Shown here in pieces: positions 6,015-13,358 of a stretch of 15,120 bases of DNA; position 1 is the first letter of the stretch; each line of letters begins with the position of its first letter. The notes beneath the pieces were generated by a model that saw nothing but the letters and a program-made list of their open reading frames with translations, was not told the DNA's origin and searched no databases. A program made the translations under genes and the position numbers. Source of the DNA: TMED13 sp042090305 (GTDB lineage Bacteria; Pseudomonadota; Alphaproteobacteria; Methylaequorales; Methylaequoraceae); assembly GCA_042090305.1 (NCBI GenBank), contig JBELJQ010000033.1:1-15120 (forward strand), read 5' to 3'.

Positions 6015-7030
6015 TGTATAGCAATCAACTTCTTAAACTTTTTGAAAGAGGTAGTCGATTTTTGGAAACAAAATATCCAATTATGGGCGGTGCAATGACC
6101 TGGGTTTCAGAAAGAAAACTTGTTTCAGCTATTTCAAATGCTGGGGGATTTGGAATAATTGCTGCGGGTTCAATGTCAAGTGAGCAACTTAGAAACGAGA
6201 TTATCGAAACTAAAAAAAAAACTAATAAACCATTTGGAGTAAATCTAATTTTATTACATCCAGATATTGATAAATTAATTGAATGCTGTATTTCTCAAAA
6301 AGTAAAGCTTGTGGTTTTTGCTGGAGGGTTTCCAAAAAAAACTCAAATAAAAAAACTAAAAGATAATTTTATAAAAACTATGTGTTTTGCAACTACCAAC
6401 GTTATTGCAAAAAAAATGGTATCAAACGGTATAGACGGTTTGATTCTCGAGGGTAATGAAGCAGGTGGTCATATTGGTCCAGTATCCATAAATGTATTGG
6501 TTCAAGAAATTTTACCTCAAGTAAATTCAGTACCAGTATTTGTAGCTGGAGGAATTGGAAGAGGAGAATTACTTCTAAAATTCATTGAGCTAGGTGCTGC
6601 AGGTTGCCAGATTGGGACACGTCTTGTATGCTCCGAAGAGTCCGTAGCTCATGAAAAGTTTAAGAATATATTCATAAAATCTGAAGCTAGAAATTCTAAA
6701 ATATCAATAAGATTAGATGAAAGGCTTCCTGTTATTCCAGTTAGAGCTATTGAAAATAACGCAACTCAAATGTTTTTGGAAGAGCAAAAAAGAGTAATTA
6801 CATTGTTAGATAATAAAAAAATTTCACTCAGTGAAGCTCAACTTCAAATTGAACATTTTTGGGCAGGTTCTCTCAAAAATGCAGTTATTCATGGAGATAT
6901 TGAGAACGGTTCATTAATGGCTGGTCAAAGTGTTAGTCTAGTAAAAAAAAAACAAAAAGTTTCTGAGATTTTAGATGAATTAGTTTCACAAGCATCTGAA
7001 CAACTTAAATTAGATAAGAGTAAGAATTAG
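6014..7030 (+). CDS. FabK-like FMN-dependent oxidoreductase (nitronate monooxygenase family)
   Basis: A 338-residue TIM-barrel flavoprotein of the nitronate monooxygenase/enoyl-ACP reductase II (FabK) superfamily. Visible landmarks are YPIMGGAMTWVS (21-32), SNAGGFGIIAAGSM (41-54), FGVNLILL (74-81), the EGNEAGGHIGP motif with the conserved His153, VAGGIGRGE (177-185) and GAAGCQIGTR (194-203) for FMN phosphate binding. The C-terminal HGDIENGSLMAGQSVSLV (293-310) strongly recalls FabK rather than short nitronate monooxygenases. It could therefore reduce enoyl-ACP in fatty acid synthesis or oxidise nitronates; the sequence cannot decide. It overlaps lysC by one base and is followed after 1 nt by rodZ, so it belongs to the same transcript. 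No lipid-synthesis gene other than ispG lies in the window. Confidence 0.85.
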   Translation: MYSNQLLKLFERGSRFLETKYPIMGGAMTWVSERKLVSAISNAGGFGIIAAGSMSSEQLRNEIIETKKKTNKPFGVNLILLHPDIDKLIECCISQKVKLVVFAGGFPKKTQIKKLKDNFIKTMCFATTNVIAKKMVSNGIDGLILEGNEAGGHIGPVSINVLVQEILPQVNSVPVFVAGGIGRGELLLKFIELGAAGCQIGTRLVCSEESVAHEKFKNIFIKSEARNSKISIRLDERLPVIPVRAIENNATQMFLEEQKRVITLLDNKKISLSEAQLQIEHFWAGSLKNAVIHGDIENGSLMAGQSVSLVKKKQKVSEILDELVSQASEQLKLDKSKN

Positions 7031-7031
7031 A

Positions 7032-7877
7032 ATGAGTGAGTTAAGAATAATCTTAAAGAATGAACCCGACTTAAAAAAAGAGATCTTTCTCGAAATTGGA
7101 CAAAAAATTTCTAAAGCAAGAAAATCTTCAAGAAAAAAACTTGATGGTATAGCAAAAAAACTTAATATAAGTGTTGAAATGCTAAAACAGATTGAAGAGG
7201 GAGATATAAATGGATTTCCTCCTTCTGTTCATATTACAGGTTTCTTGAGAGCTTTTTCAGAGAAGGTAAATTGTGATATATCCAAAGAACTAGAACAGTT
7301 AGTTGAAGAACAAGAGCATAAAAATAACATAAAAAAAACAGATAAAAAATTTAAGAAAAATAGTTTTTTTTTTTTTATTGTTTTTTTCGGTATTTTACTT
7401 TTAGCTATTACTTATTTCAATTTTTCTAAAAAAGTAGATACTGTAAATGAACTGAATCCAAAATCGATGAAAAGTGAATTTAAAATTCAGGAAAAAGGTC
7501 ATGAAGAATTAATTGAAGTGAAAGAAAATATTGAAAACTTGAAACATAACATAGAACCAATAGACTATAATATTTTAGCTGAAAACCAATTCTTTGAGAT
7601 TCTTTTCCTAGAAAAGACATGGATTGAAATTTTTGATAAGGAAAAAAATTTGATAGAAAAGGGATTATTTAATATTGGACAGTCGCTAAAATTTATTTTT
7701 GACACTGTTGATTCTGATTTTTTTATTAAGTCTGGTAATTTGGGAGGATTTCAAATATTTTATAATAATGAATTTTTTGCTCCTTTTGGATTATCTGGAC
7801 AAGTAAGTAATGGATTCTTTGTAAAAAAAAAAGTAAGTTCAATCTATGATGTTAGGGCTATGAGAGATGAGTATTAG
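7032..7877 (+). CDS. rodZ: RodZ-like cytoskeletal membrane protein
   Basis: RodZ links the MreB cytoskeleton to the wall-elongation machinery. The 281-residue protein has the family order: a cytoplasmic helix-turn-helix (about 20-92, including LEIGQKISKARKSSRKKL and the GFPPSVHITGFLRAFSE segment), a lysine-rich linker (97-109), one transmembrane helix (about 111-130, very Phe-rich), a charged spacer and a periplasmic C-terminal domain of the DUF4115 type (about 193-278, containing KTWIEIFDKEKN and GLFNIGQSLKF). The start at 7032 comes 1 nt after the preceding stop. The transmembrane codons contain a 13-T run (7364-7376). The gene overlaps ispG by 11 nt; a rodZ-like gene upstream of ispG is a recurring proteobacterial order. 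Confidence 0.88.
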   Translation: MSELRIILKNEPDLKKEIFLEIGQKISKARKSSRKKLDGIAKKLNISVEMLKQIEEGDINGFPPSVHITGFLRAFSEKVNCDISKELEQLVEEQEHKNNIKKTDKKFKKNSFFFFIVFFGILLLAITYFNFSKKVDTVNELNPKSMKSEFKIQEKGHEELIEVKENIENLKHNIEPIDYNILAENQFFEILFLEKTWIEIFDKEKNLIEKGLFNIGQSLKFIFDTVDSDFFIKSGNLGGFQIFYNNEFFAPFGLSGQVSNGFFVKKKVSSIYDVRAMRDEY

Positions 7878-8964
7878 ACCTTGGAGAGATATCACAAGAA
7901 AAAAAACTAAAAAGATTAAAGTGGGTAATGTTGATATTGGAGGAGACTCCCCAATATCAGTTCAATCCATGACCAATACGCTTACAACTGATATTAAAGC
8001 TACTGTTAATCAAATAAAATCACTTGAGGCTGTTGGCGCAGATTTGGTAAGAGTTTCATGTCCTGACGAGGAATCAAGTCTTGCTCTAAAAAAAATTGTT
8101 AAAGAAGTTAATATCCCAATTGTCGCTGACATTCACTTTCACTACAAAAGGGCAATTGAGGCGGCAGAATCTGGAGCATCTTGTTTGCGTATCAACCCTG
8201 GAAACATTGGTAAGTCAGAGAGGGTAAGAGAAGTTATCAAAGCAGCAAAAGATAACGGTTGCTCAATCAGGATTGGGGTTAATGCAGGAAGTCTTGAAAG
8301 AGAACTACTTGAAAAGTATGGAGAACCTTGCCCAGAAGCAATGGTTGAGTCAGCTTTGAATCATGTAAAAATACTTGAGGACAATGATTTCTTTGAATTT
8401 AAAATAAGTTGTAAGGCATCTGATGTTTTTCTAGCTGTTGCAGCATATTACGGAATATCTGATGCATGCGATTATCCCATTCATCTTGGCATAACTGAAG
8501 CTGGAGGTATGATACCCGGAACAATAAAATCTTCGATTGGAATGGGATCTTTACTATGGGCAGGTATAGGAGATACTATAAGAGTTTCGTTATCTGCTGA
8601 CCCTATAGAAGAAATTAAGGTTGGATTTAATATGCTAAAGTCTTTAAATCTGCGACATAGAGGTGTTAACATTATTTCTTGTCCTTCATGTGCACGACAA
8701 AACTTTAATGTAATAAACACTGTTGGAGAACTTGAGAAAAGACTGGAGCATATAACAGCACCGATGACACTGTCAGTAATTGGTTGTGTTGTAAATGGTC
8801 CGGGAGAAGCAAAAGAAACTGATATCGGATTAACCGGTGGTAAAAGTCATCAGGTATACATTGATGGTGAAAAACATCATATACTGAGAGAAGGAAATAT
8901 GATAGACCACTTGGTTGATTTATGCGAAAAAAAACAAGAAGAATTAAAAAATAAAAAAGTCTAA
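7867..8964 (+). CDS. ispG: 4-hydroxy-3-methylbut-2-en-1-yl diphosphate synthase (flavodoxin) IspG
   Basis: IspG (GcpE) is the [4Fe-4S] enzyme of the penultimate step of the MEP isoprenoid pathway, which supplies precursors for undecaprenyl-phosphate and the ubiquinone side chain. The 365-residue protein has the compact bacterial two-domain form: a TIM-barrel domain (about 1-262, with SVQSMTNTLTTD, ADIHFHYKRA and LRINPGNIG) and a C-terminal cluster domain with the ligands C272 and C275 (ISCPSCARQNF), C307 and E314 (GCVVNGPGEA). The ATG at 7867 overlaps rodZ by 11 nt and leads into the usual RKKTKKIKVG start. hisS follows after 4 nt. This is one of the best conserved proteins in the window. Confidence 0.97.
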   Translation: MSIRPWRDITRKKTKKIKVGNVDIGGDSPISVQSMTNTLTTDIKATVNQIKSLEAVGADLVRVSCPDEESSLALKKIVKEVNIPIVADIHFHYKRAIEAAESGASCLRINPGNIGKSERVREVIKAAKDNGCSIRIGVNAGSLERELLEKYGEPCPEAMVESALNHVKILEDNDFFEFKISCKASDVFLAVAAYYGISDACDYPIHLGITEAGGMIPGTIKSSIGMGSLLWAGIGDTIRVSLSADPIEEIKVGFNMLKSLNLRHRGVNIISCPSCARQNFNVINTVGELEKRLEHITAPMTLSVIGCVVNGPGEAKETDIGLTGGKSHQVYIDGEKHHILREGNMIDHLVDLCEKKQEELKNKKV

Positions 8965-8968
8965 AGTT

Positions 8969-10228
8969 TTGCAAAAAATTAATTCAGTTAAAGGAACTAA
9001 AGATCTGCAAGGTGATGAACTCCTTCATCATGAATGGTTAAAGAATAAATTTGAAGAAATTTGCTATTTTTTTAATTATGAGAAAATTGTAACACCCATA
9101 ATTGAACACTCTGAAGTATTTAATAGGTCTCTTGGAGAGTCATCGGATATTGTTTCCAAAGAAATGTATAACTTTATAGATCAAGGGGGGGATCATTTAG
9201 TATTAAGACCAGAGGGGACTGCTGCAATAGCAAGAGCTTTCATTTCTAACAGTTTTAATCAAAAGTTGATAAATAAGTATTTTTATTCAGGACCGATGTT
9301 TAGAAGAGAAAGACCTCAATCTGGAAGATTAAGACAATTTAATCAGCTTGGTATAGAATGTTTTGGTAATGCAAACTTTTCTTCGGATCTTGAAGTTATA
9401 ATTTTGGCTGAAAAATTTTTAGAAAAGATTGGATTAAGACATAGTTTAAATCTCGAAGTTAATTCATTGGGTAATAATGAAATTAGGAGGAATTATACAA
9501 AATCTTTGAAGGAATACTTTATAAAAATGAGTTCTGAACTATCTGATGAAAGTAGAAGACGTATCGAAAAAAATCCCTTAAGAATTCTAGATTCAAAGAA
9601 TTTAAATGATAGAGAAATAATTAAAGATTGCCCAAAAATTCAAGCATTTTATGATAAAGAGTCTCAAGATTTTTTCGAAAACTTGATTAATGGATTAAAA
9701 AAAATTGGTATTATATTTAACATTAACTCTAGCCTTGTTAGAGGTCTTGATTATTATAATCATACAACATTCGAGTATAAGACTATGGAAGATAAAAGCC
9801 AAAACACACTTCTTGCCGGAGGGCGATTTGATGGACTTGTTCATATGTTGGGTGGAGATAGTATTGGAGGAGTAGGTTGGGCTGCTGGAGTTGAAAGAAT
9901 ACTATTAAATCTAGATATAAATACAAAAAGTCAATTAAAAGTGATTAGTATTTTCTCCAATAATAATTTACTAAATCCAGAAATATTAAAAATTATCAAG
10001 AATCTTGATATTCAAGAAAAATATAAAATTAACTTTATCAATTCAGGAAATTTCAAAAAAAAAATGACAAAAGCCAGTAAAGTTAAATCTGAAGCGTGCA
10101 TAATAATTGGAGAAGATGAATGGAAAACAAAAAATATTATTTGGAAAGATTTTATTTCTGGAAAACAAGAGACTCTATCTATTGATAATCTTAAAGATTT
10201 TATTAATAAAAAATTTCAAAAGAAATGA
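8969..10228 (+). CDS. hisS: Histidyl-tRNA synthetase HisS
   Basis: Class II synthetase that charges tRNA-His. The 419-residue product has the N-terminal VKGTKDL signature (7-13), motif 1 around 42-56, motif 2 FRRERPQSGRLRQFNQLG (111-128), the histidine-specific LVRGLDYYNHTTFE (256-269), motif 3 WAAGVERIL (304-312), and a C-terminal anticodon-binding domain (about 325-412). The motif 2 loop is the standard bacterial form, unlike the altered HisRS of the Rhizobiales/Rhodobacterales/Caulobacterales clade. Translation has to begin at the TTG at 8969, because no in-frame ATG precedes the VKGTKDL signature and the start region fits the family exactly; no Shine-Dalgarno site is evident. The final ATGA overlaps the next gene by 4 nt. 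Confidence 0.96.
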   Translation: MQKINSVKGTKDLQGDELLHHEWLKNKFEEICYFFNYEKIVTPIIEHSEVFNRSLGESSDIVSKEMYNFIDQGGDHLVLRPEGTAAIARAFISNSFNQKLINKYFYSGPMFRRERPQSGRLRQFNQLGIECFGNANFSSDLEVIILAEKFLEKIGLRHSLNLEVNSLGNNEIRRNYTKSLKEYFIKMSSELSDESRRRIEKNPLRILDSKNLNDREIIKDCPKIQAFYDKESQDFFENLINGLKKIGIIFNINSSLVRGLDYYNHTTFEYKTMEDKSQNTLLAGGRFDGLVHMLGGDSIGGVGWAAGVERILLNLDINTKSQLKVISIFSNNNLLNPEILKIIKNLDIQEKYKINFINSGNFKKKMTKASKVKSEACIIIGEDEWKTKNIIWKDFISGKQETLSIDNLKDFINKKFQKK

Positions 10229-10887
10229 AAAAAGTAGCAAACGATTTCTCTTCCAAACCTAGGCAAATTACAATTGCTGCTATCAATGTTTCAACTCAAG
10301 TATTTGGTGAATGGTCAAAGATAAAAGTACTAACTATTAATAATACAAAAATTGCAGAAACAATTTTTGATAACTTAAAAAAACTAAATCCATTGAAAGT
10401 AACAAAAATTTTAGATTCTCAAGACACTTTTTTTGAAAAGCTAATATCTGATAAAACTGAAAAAACATTAAGAAGTATAAAAGAATTCGATATCATTATA
10501 ATTGGATTTAATGAGAGAAATAAAATTATAAATACAAAAGTAATAAGGAGAATTCTGAAAGAAAGAAAGCAAAAACCACTATTGATGATAGATTGCGGTG
10601 TTCCTGGAAATGTTGATACTAAAGTTAGATTGATAAACAACTGTTTTCTTTTTGATTTGAATGATTTGGAGCAAATTTATTCAGACAAAAATATCGACAA
10701 TAATACAGGTATTAATATCATTGAAACAGATAAAGAATTAAATTTATCATTAGAAAATTTTTATAAAAAGATGAATTTTAACTCCTCTCAAAAGGTAAAA
10801 TTTGAGAATGAACTAAGGAATTTTTTTGAGTCTAGTGATGTGCGCACAAATGATTCACTGAAAACTTTTTTTAAATACTGTAAATAA
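10225..10887 (+). CDS. HemA-like (glutamyl-tRNA reductase) Rossmann-domain protein lacking the catalytic domain
   Basis: A 220-residue protein that reads along the central NADPH-binding domain of glutamyl-tRNA reductase. Residues 13-50 (ITIAAINVSTQVFGEW, then KIKVLTINNTKIAETI) match the HemA helix and first Rossmann strand, but the dinucleotide loop G-A-G is replaced by N-N-T. The segment PLLMIDCGVPGNVDTKV (118-134) followed by CFLFDLNDLEQI (140-151) corresponds to the hallmark LLLIDIAVPRDIDP...FLYDIDDL of HemA. The N-terminal catalytic domain with the active-site cysteine is absent, and the C-terminal helical dimerisation region is short and diverged. It overlaps hisS by ATGA and prfA by TAATG, the position hemA holds in the E. 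coli order hemA-prfA-prmC. The frame is open and tightly coupled, so it looks maintained rather than decaying. It is unlikely to reduce glutamyl-tRNA; actual function unknown. Family match is from visual motif comparison only. Confidence 0.7.
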   Translation: MKKVANDFSSKPRQITIAAINVSTQVFGEWSKIKVLTINNTKIAETIFDNLKKLNPLKVTKILDSQDTFFEKLISDKTEKTLRSIKEFDIIIIGFNERNKIINTKVIRRILKERKQKPLLMIDCGVPGNVDTKVRLINNCFLFDLNDLEQIYSDKNIDNNTGINIIETDKELNLSLENFYKKMNFNSSQKVKFENELRNFFESSDVRTNDSLKTFFKYCK

Positions 10888-11951
10888 TGGAAGAAAAGAA
10901 ACTAAATAATATTATTGAGAACTTTAACGAAATTGAAAAAAAATTAAGTTCAATTGGAGATAAAGATTATAATATTTTTGCAAAATTATCAAAAGAGTAT
11001 TCTGACCTTAAACCATTAGTTAGTAAAATTAATGACTATAAAAAATTTAACAATGAACTTCATGACCTAGCGGAATTATTAGAGTCGAATGATAATGATT
11101 TAAAAAAAGAAGCAGTCTACGAAAAGGAAATATTACTAAAAAAAATAAATGAAATAGAAGAGGAATTAAAATTTATGTTAATTCCAAAAGATGAATCAGA
11201 TGAAAAAAATGCTATTGTTGAAATTAGAGCAGGTACAGGAGGTGAGGAGGCTGCTTTATTTGCATCTGATCTTTTAAGAATGTACACCAAGTACTCAGAA
11301 GTTAAGTCTTGGAGAGCAGAGATAATGGATTTAAGTGAAACAGACCATGATGGAGTCAAAGAGGTAGTATTAAAAGTTTCTGGTAATAACGTCTTTGGAG
11401 AGTTAAAATTTGAATCAGGGACTCATAGGGTTCAAAGAGTACCATTGACAGAGTCTGGTGGAAGAATTCATACATCAGCTGCTACTGTTGCCGTATTACC
11501 TGAAGCCTCAGATGTTGATGTTGATATATTAGAGAAAGATCTTAGGGTTGATATTTTTCGTGCAAGTGGGCCTGGCGGACAGTCAGTTAATACTACAGAT
11601 AGTGCAGTTAGAATTACGCATATTCCAACAGGCGTTGTTGCTCAGTGTCAAGACGAGAAATCTCAACATAAGAATAAAGCAAAGGCTCTTACAGTATTAA
11701 GAACAAGAATATTTGAAAGTGAAAGACAAAAAAAAGAAAAAGAAAGGGCTCAAGAAAGGAAATCTCAAGTTGGAAGTGGAGACAGATCTGAAAGAATTAG
11801 AACATATAATTTTCCACAAGGAAGAGTTACGGATCATAGAATATCATTAACTTTATACAAGCTTGAACAAATCCTAGCTGGAGAAGGCTTGAATGAAATA
11901 ATTTCTTCACTAATTACTGATGATAATATGAAGAAATTATCGCAGGACTAA
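10887..11951 (+). CDS. prfA: Peptide chain release factor 1 (RF1)
   Basis: RF1 terminates translation at UAA and UAG. The 354-residue protein shows the long N-terminal helical domain (1-105), the acidic VEIRAGTGGEEA segment (111-122), the codon-recognition region RVQRVPLTESGGRIHTSA, with the tripeptide anticodon Pro-Leu-Thr (186-188) in the place of the usual P-x-T, and the catalytic GGQ (230-232) in ASGPGGQSVN. The PxT type at the recognition site distinguishes it from RF2 (SPF). The start overlaps the upstream HemA-like gene by one base (TAATG). prmC, whose product methylates the GGQ glutamine, follows after 3 nt, so modifier and substrate are co-expressed. Confidence 0.97.
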   Translation: MEEKKLNNIIENFNEIEKKLSSIGDKDYNIFAKLSKEYSDLKPLVSKINDYKKFNNELHDLAELLESNDNDLKKEAVYEKEILLKKINEIEEELKFMLIPKDESDEKNAIVEIRAGTGGEEAALFASDLLRMYTKYSEVKSWRAEIMDLSETDHDGVKEVVLKVSGNNVFGELKFESGTHRVQRVPLTESGGRIHTSAATVAVLPEASDVDVDILEKDLRVDIFRASGPGGQSVNTTDSAVRITHIPTGVVAQCQDEKSQHKNKAKALTVLRTRIFESERQKKEKERAQERKSQVGSGDRSERIRTYNFPQGRVTDHRISLTLYKLEQILAGEGLNEIISSLITDDNMKKLSQD

Positions 11952-11954
11952 CCA

Positions 11955-12842
11955 ATGAAAATTGCAATTCAAAAATTACTAAAGACAAGCTCTAATCATC
12001 TTCTAGTAAATGGAGTGCCAAGACCAAAACATGAATCAATTCTAATTTTTAAGGAAGTTCTAAAAAAAGAATATTTAGAAATTATGTTAGATACAAATCA
12101 TAGTATTTCATCAAAAAAAGTAAAAATGATATTAAATAAAACTTTTCAAAGAGCGAGAGGAAAACCCATATCAAAAATATTTGGAAAAAAAGAATTCTTT
12201 TCGCATGATTTTTTTACGTCCATAAAAACATTAGATCCAAGACCAGAAACTGAGCATTTGATTGATGTTGTAGTAAATATTAGTAAGAGAATAAATTCCA
12301 ACGATTTGGATATTCTTGATCTTGGGACTGGGACTGGTTGTATAATAATTACATTATTTCAAAAGTTAATTAAAAAATTCAATGTTAGTGCTGAAGCTGT
12401 TGATATATCAAAAGATGCACTTAAAGTTGCAAGAAGAAATCTAGATAAATTTAACTTAAAGAATAAGATTAAATTAAATCTTAGTAATTGGTTTGAAAAT
12501 GTTAATTCAAAGTTTGATATAATCGTTTCAAACCCTCCATATATTCGAAGACGTGATATTTCCTCTCTAGAAAAGGGAGTTTTATATGATCCTATAATAT
12601 CTCTTGATGGCGGGGTTAAAGGTCTCACGAGTTATCAGAGTATTGCAGAAAAAGCTGCTTCTTTCTTGAAGCCTAATGGATATATAGTCTGTGAAATTGG
12701 AACGAATCAATTGAAATCAATAGATAAAATCTTTATTGCAAATAGATTTGAGAGAATTTTAAAAGAAAAAGATTTACAAGGTATTGACAGAATTGTAGTC
12801 TACAAATATAAACAAATTAAAAATACTCTTTATATGTCTTAA
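11955..12842 (+). CDS. prmC: Release factor glutamine methyltransferase PrmC
   Basis: PrmC (HemK) N5-methylates the glutamine of the GGQ motif of release factors. The 295-residue product has the N-terminal helical substrate-binding domain (1-70), the PISKIFGKKEFFSHDF segment (71-86), a DPRPETEHLID block (94-104), SAM motif I LDLGTGTGCI (121-130) and the catalytic NPPY (193-196) in the SNPPYIRR stretch. The 3-nt gap after prfA and an AGGA Shine-Dalgarno site 7 nt before the ATG (11944-11947) suggest efficient independent initiation; this is the clearest ribosome-binding site in the window. The prfA-prmC pair is nearly universal in bacteria. Confidence 0.95.
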   Translation: MKIAIQKLLKTSSNHLLVNGVPRPKHESILIFKEVLKKEYLEIMLDTNHSISSKKVKMILNKTFQRARGKPISKIFGKKEFFSHDFFTSIKTLDPRPETEHLIDVVVNISKRINSNDLDILDLGTGTGCIIITLFQKLIKKFNVSAEAVDISKDALKVARRNLDKFNLKNKIKLNLSNWFENVNSKFDIIVSNPPYIRRRDISSLEKGVLYDPIISLDGGVKGLTSYQSIAEKAASFLKPNGYIVCEIGTNQLKSIDKIFIANRFERILKEKDLQGIDRIVVYKYKQIKNTLYMS

Positions 12843-12872
12843 GAGTCTAACACACCACTTACATTATAAAAA

Positions 12873-13355
12873 TTGATAGACAGAAAAAAAAACAATAGAA
12901 AAAAAAGACCAACAAGATTTAGTTCAAAAAGACCTAATGGTTCTTTGAGATCTTTCGTTGATAAAGGTATGCATGCACCCAAGTCAAAAGTTGGTATATC
13001 CAAGGTTCTTGAAAAATATACGGGTATGGCAGAAGATGCTTTTTCTAACGGTGACAGAATTGTAGCAGAGAGTTATTACCAATATGCTGAACATTATCAA
13101 AGATTACTAAACGAGGTTTTAATTAACGAGCCAAATATACCAAAAGATTCAGGAACCAACAGTCCAGATGAAACTAACCAAGAAAAGCCCAGTAGAACTC
13201 AAAGAGCAATAAATGCCAAAAATGAGAGAGAAACAATGAAACAAGGTGATGACCAGAGTGAAGAAACAGATTCCAATTCTCACGAAATAAAAAAATCTAG
13301 TGACAAAAAAGTTACAAGCGATGGGATTGAAGCACTTAAACCTTATGAAATTTAA
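12873..13355 (+). CDS. DUF4167 domain protein
   Basis: A 160-residue protein of the alphaproteobacterial DUF4167 family, whose function is not established. A basic, low-complexity N-terminus (RKKNNRKKRPTRFSSKR, 4-20) precedes the conserved core KVLEKYTGMAEDAFSNGD and the following RIVAESYYQYAEHYQRLL (44-79 together). The remainder (about 85-160) is polar, charged and probably disordered. The basic N-terminus suggests nucleic-acid contact, but that is inference. The only plausible start is the TTG at 12873: an in-frame TAA lies 6 nt upstream and the next in-frame ATG would cut into the conserved region. The gene lies after prfA-prmC, its usual position in Alphaproteobacteria, although the clpB that often follows is absent. 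It ends 3 nt from the convergent peptidase gene. Confidence 0.85.
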   Translation: MIDRKKNNRKKRPTRFSSKRPNGSLRSFVDKGMHAPKSKVGISKVLEKYTGMAEDAFSNGDRIVAESYYQYAEHYQRLLNEVLINEPNIPKDSGTNSPDETNQEKPSRTQRAINAKNERETMKQGDDQSEETDSNSHEIKKSSDKKVTSDGIEALKPYEI

Positions 13356-13358
13356 TAA

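Noticed and set aside
10225..10887. Reading the HemA-like gene as a simple pseudogene
   Set aside because: The frame is fully open, has an ATG, overlaps both neighbours in coupled fashion and keeps a strongly conserved block, so decay is not evident. It is listed as a coding gene of unknown function.
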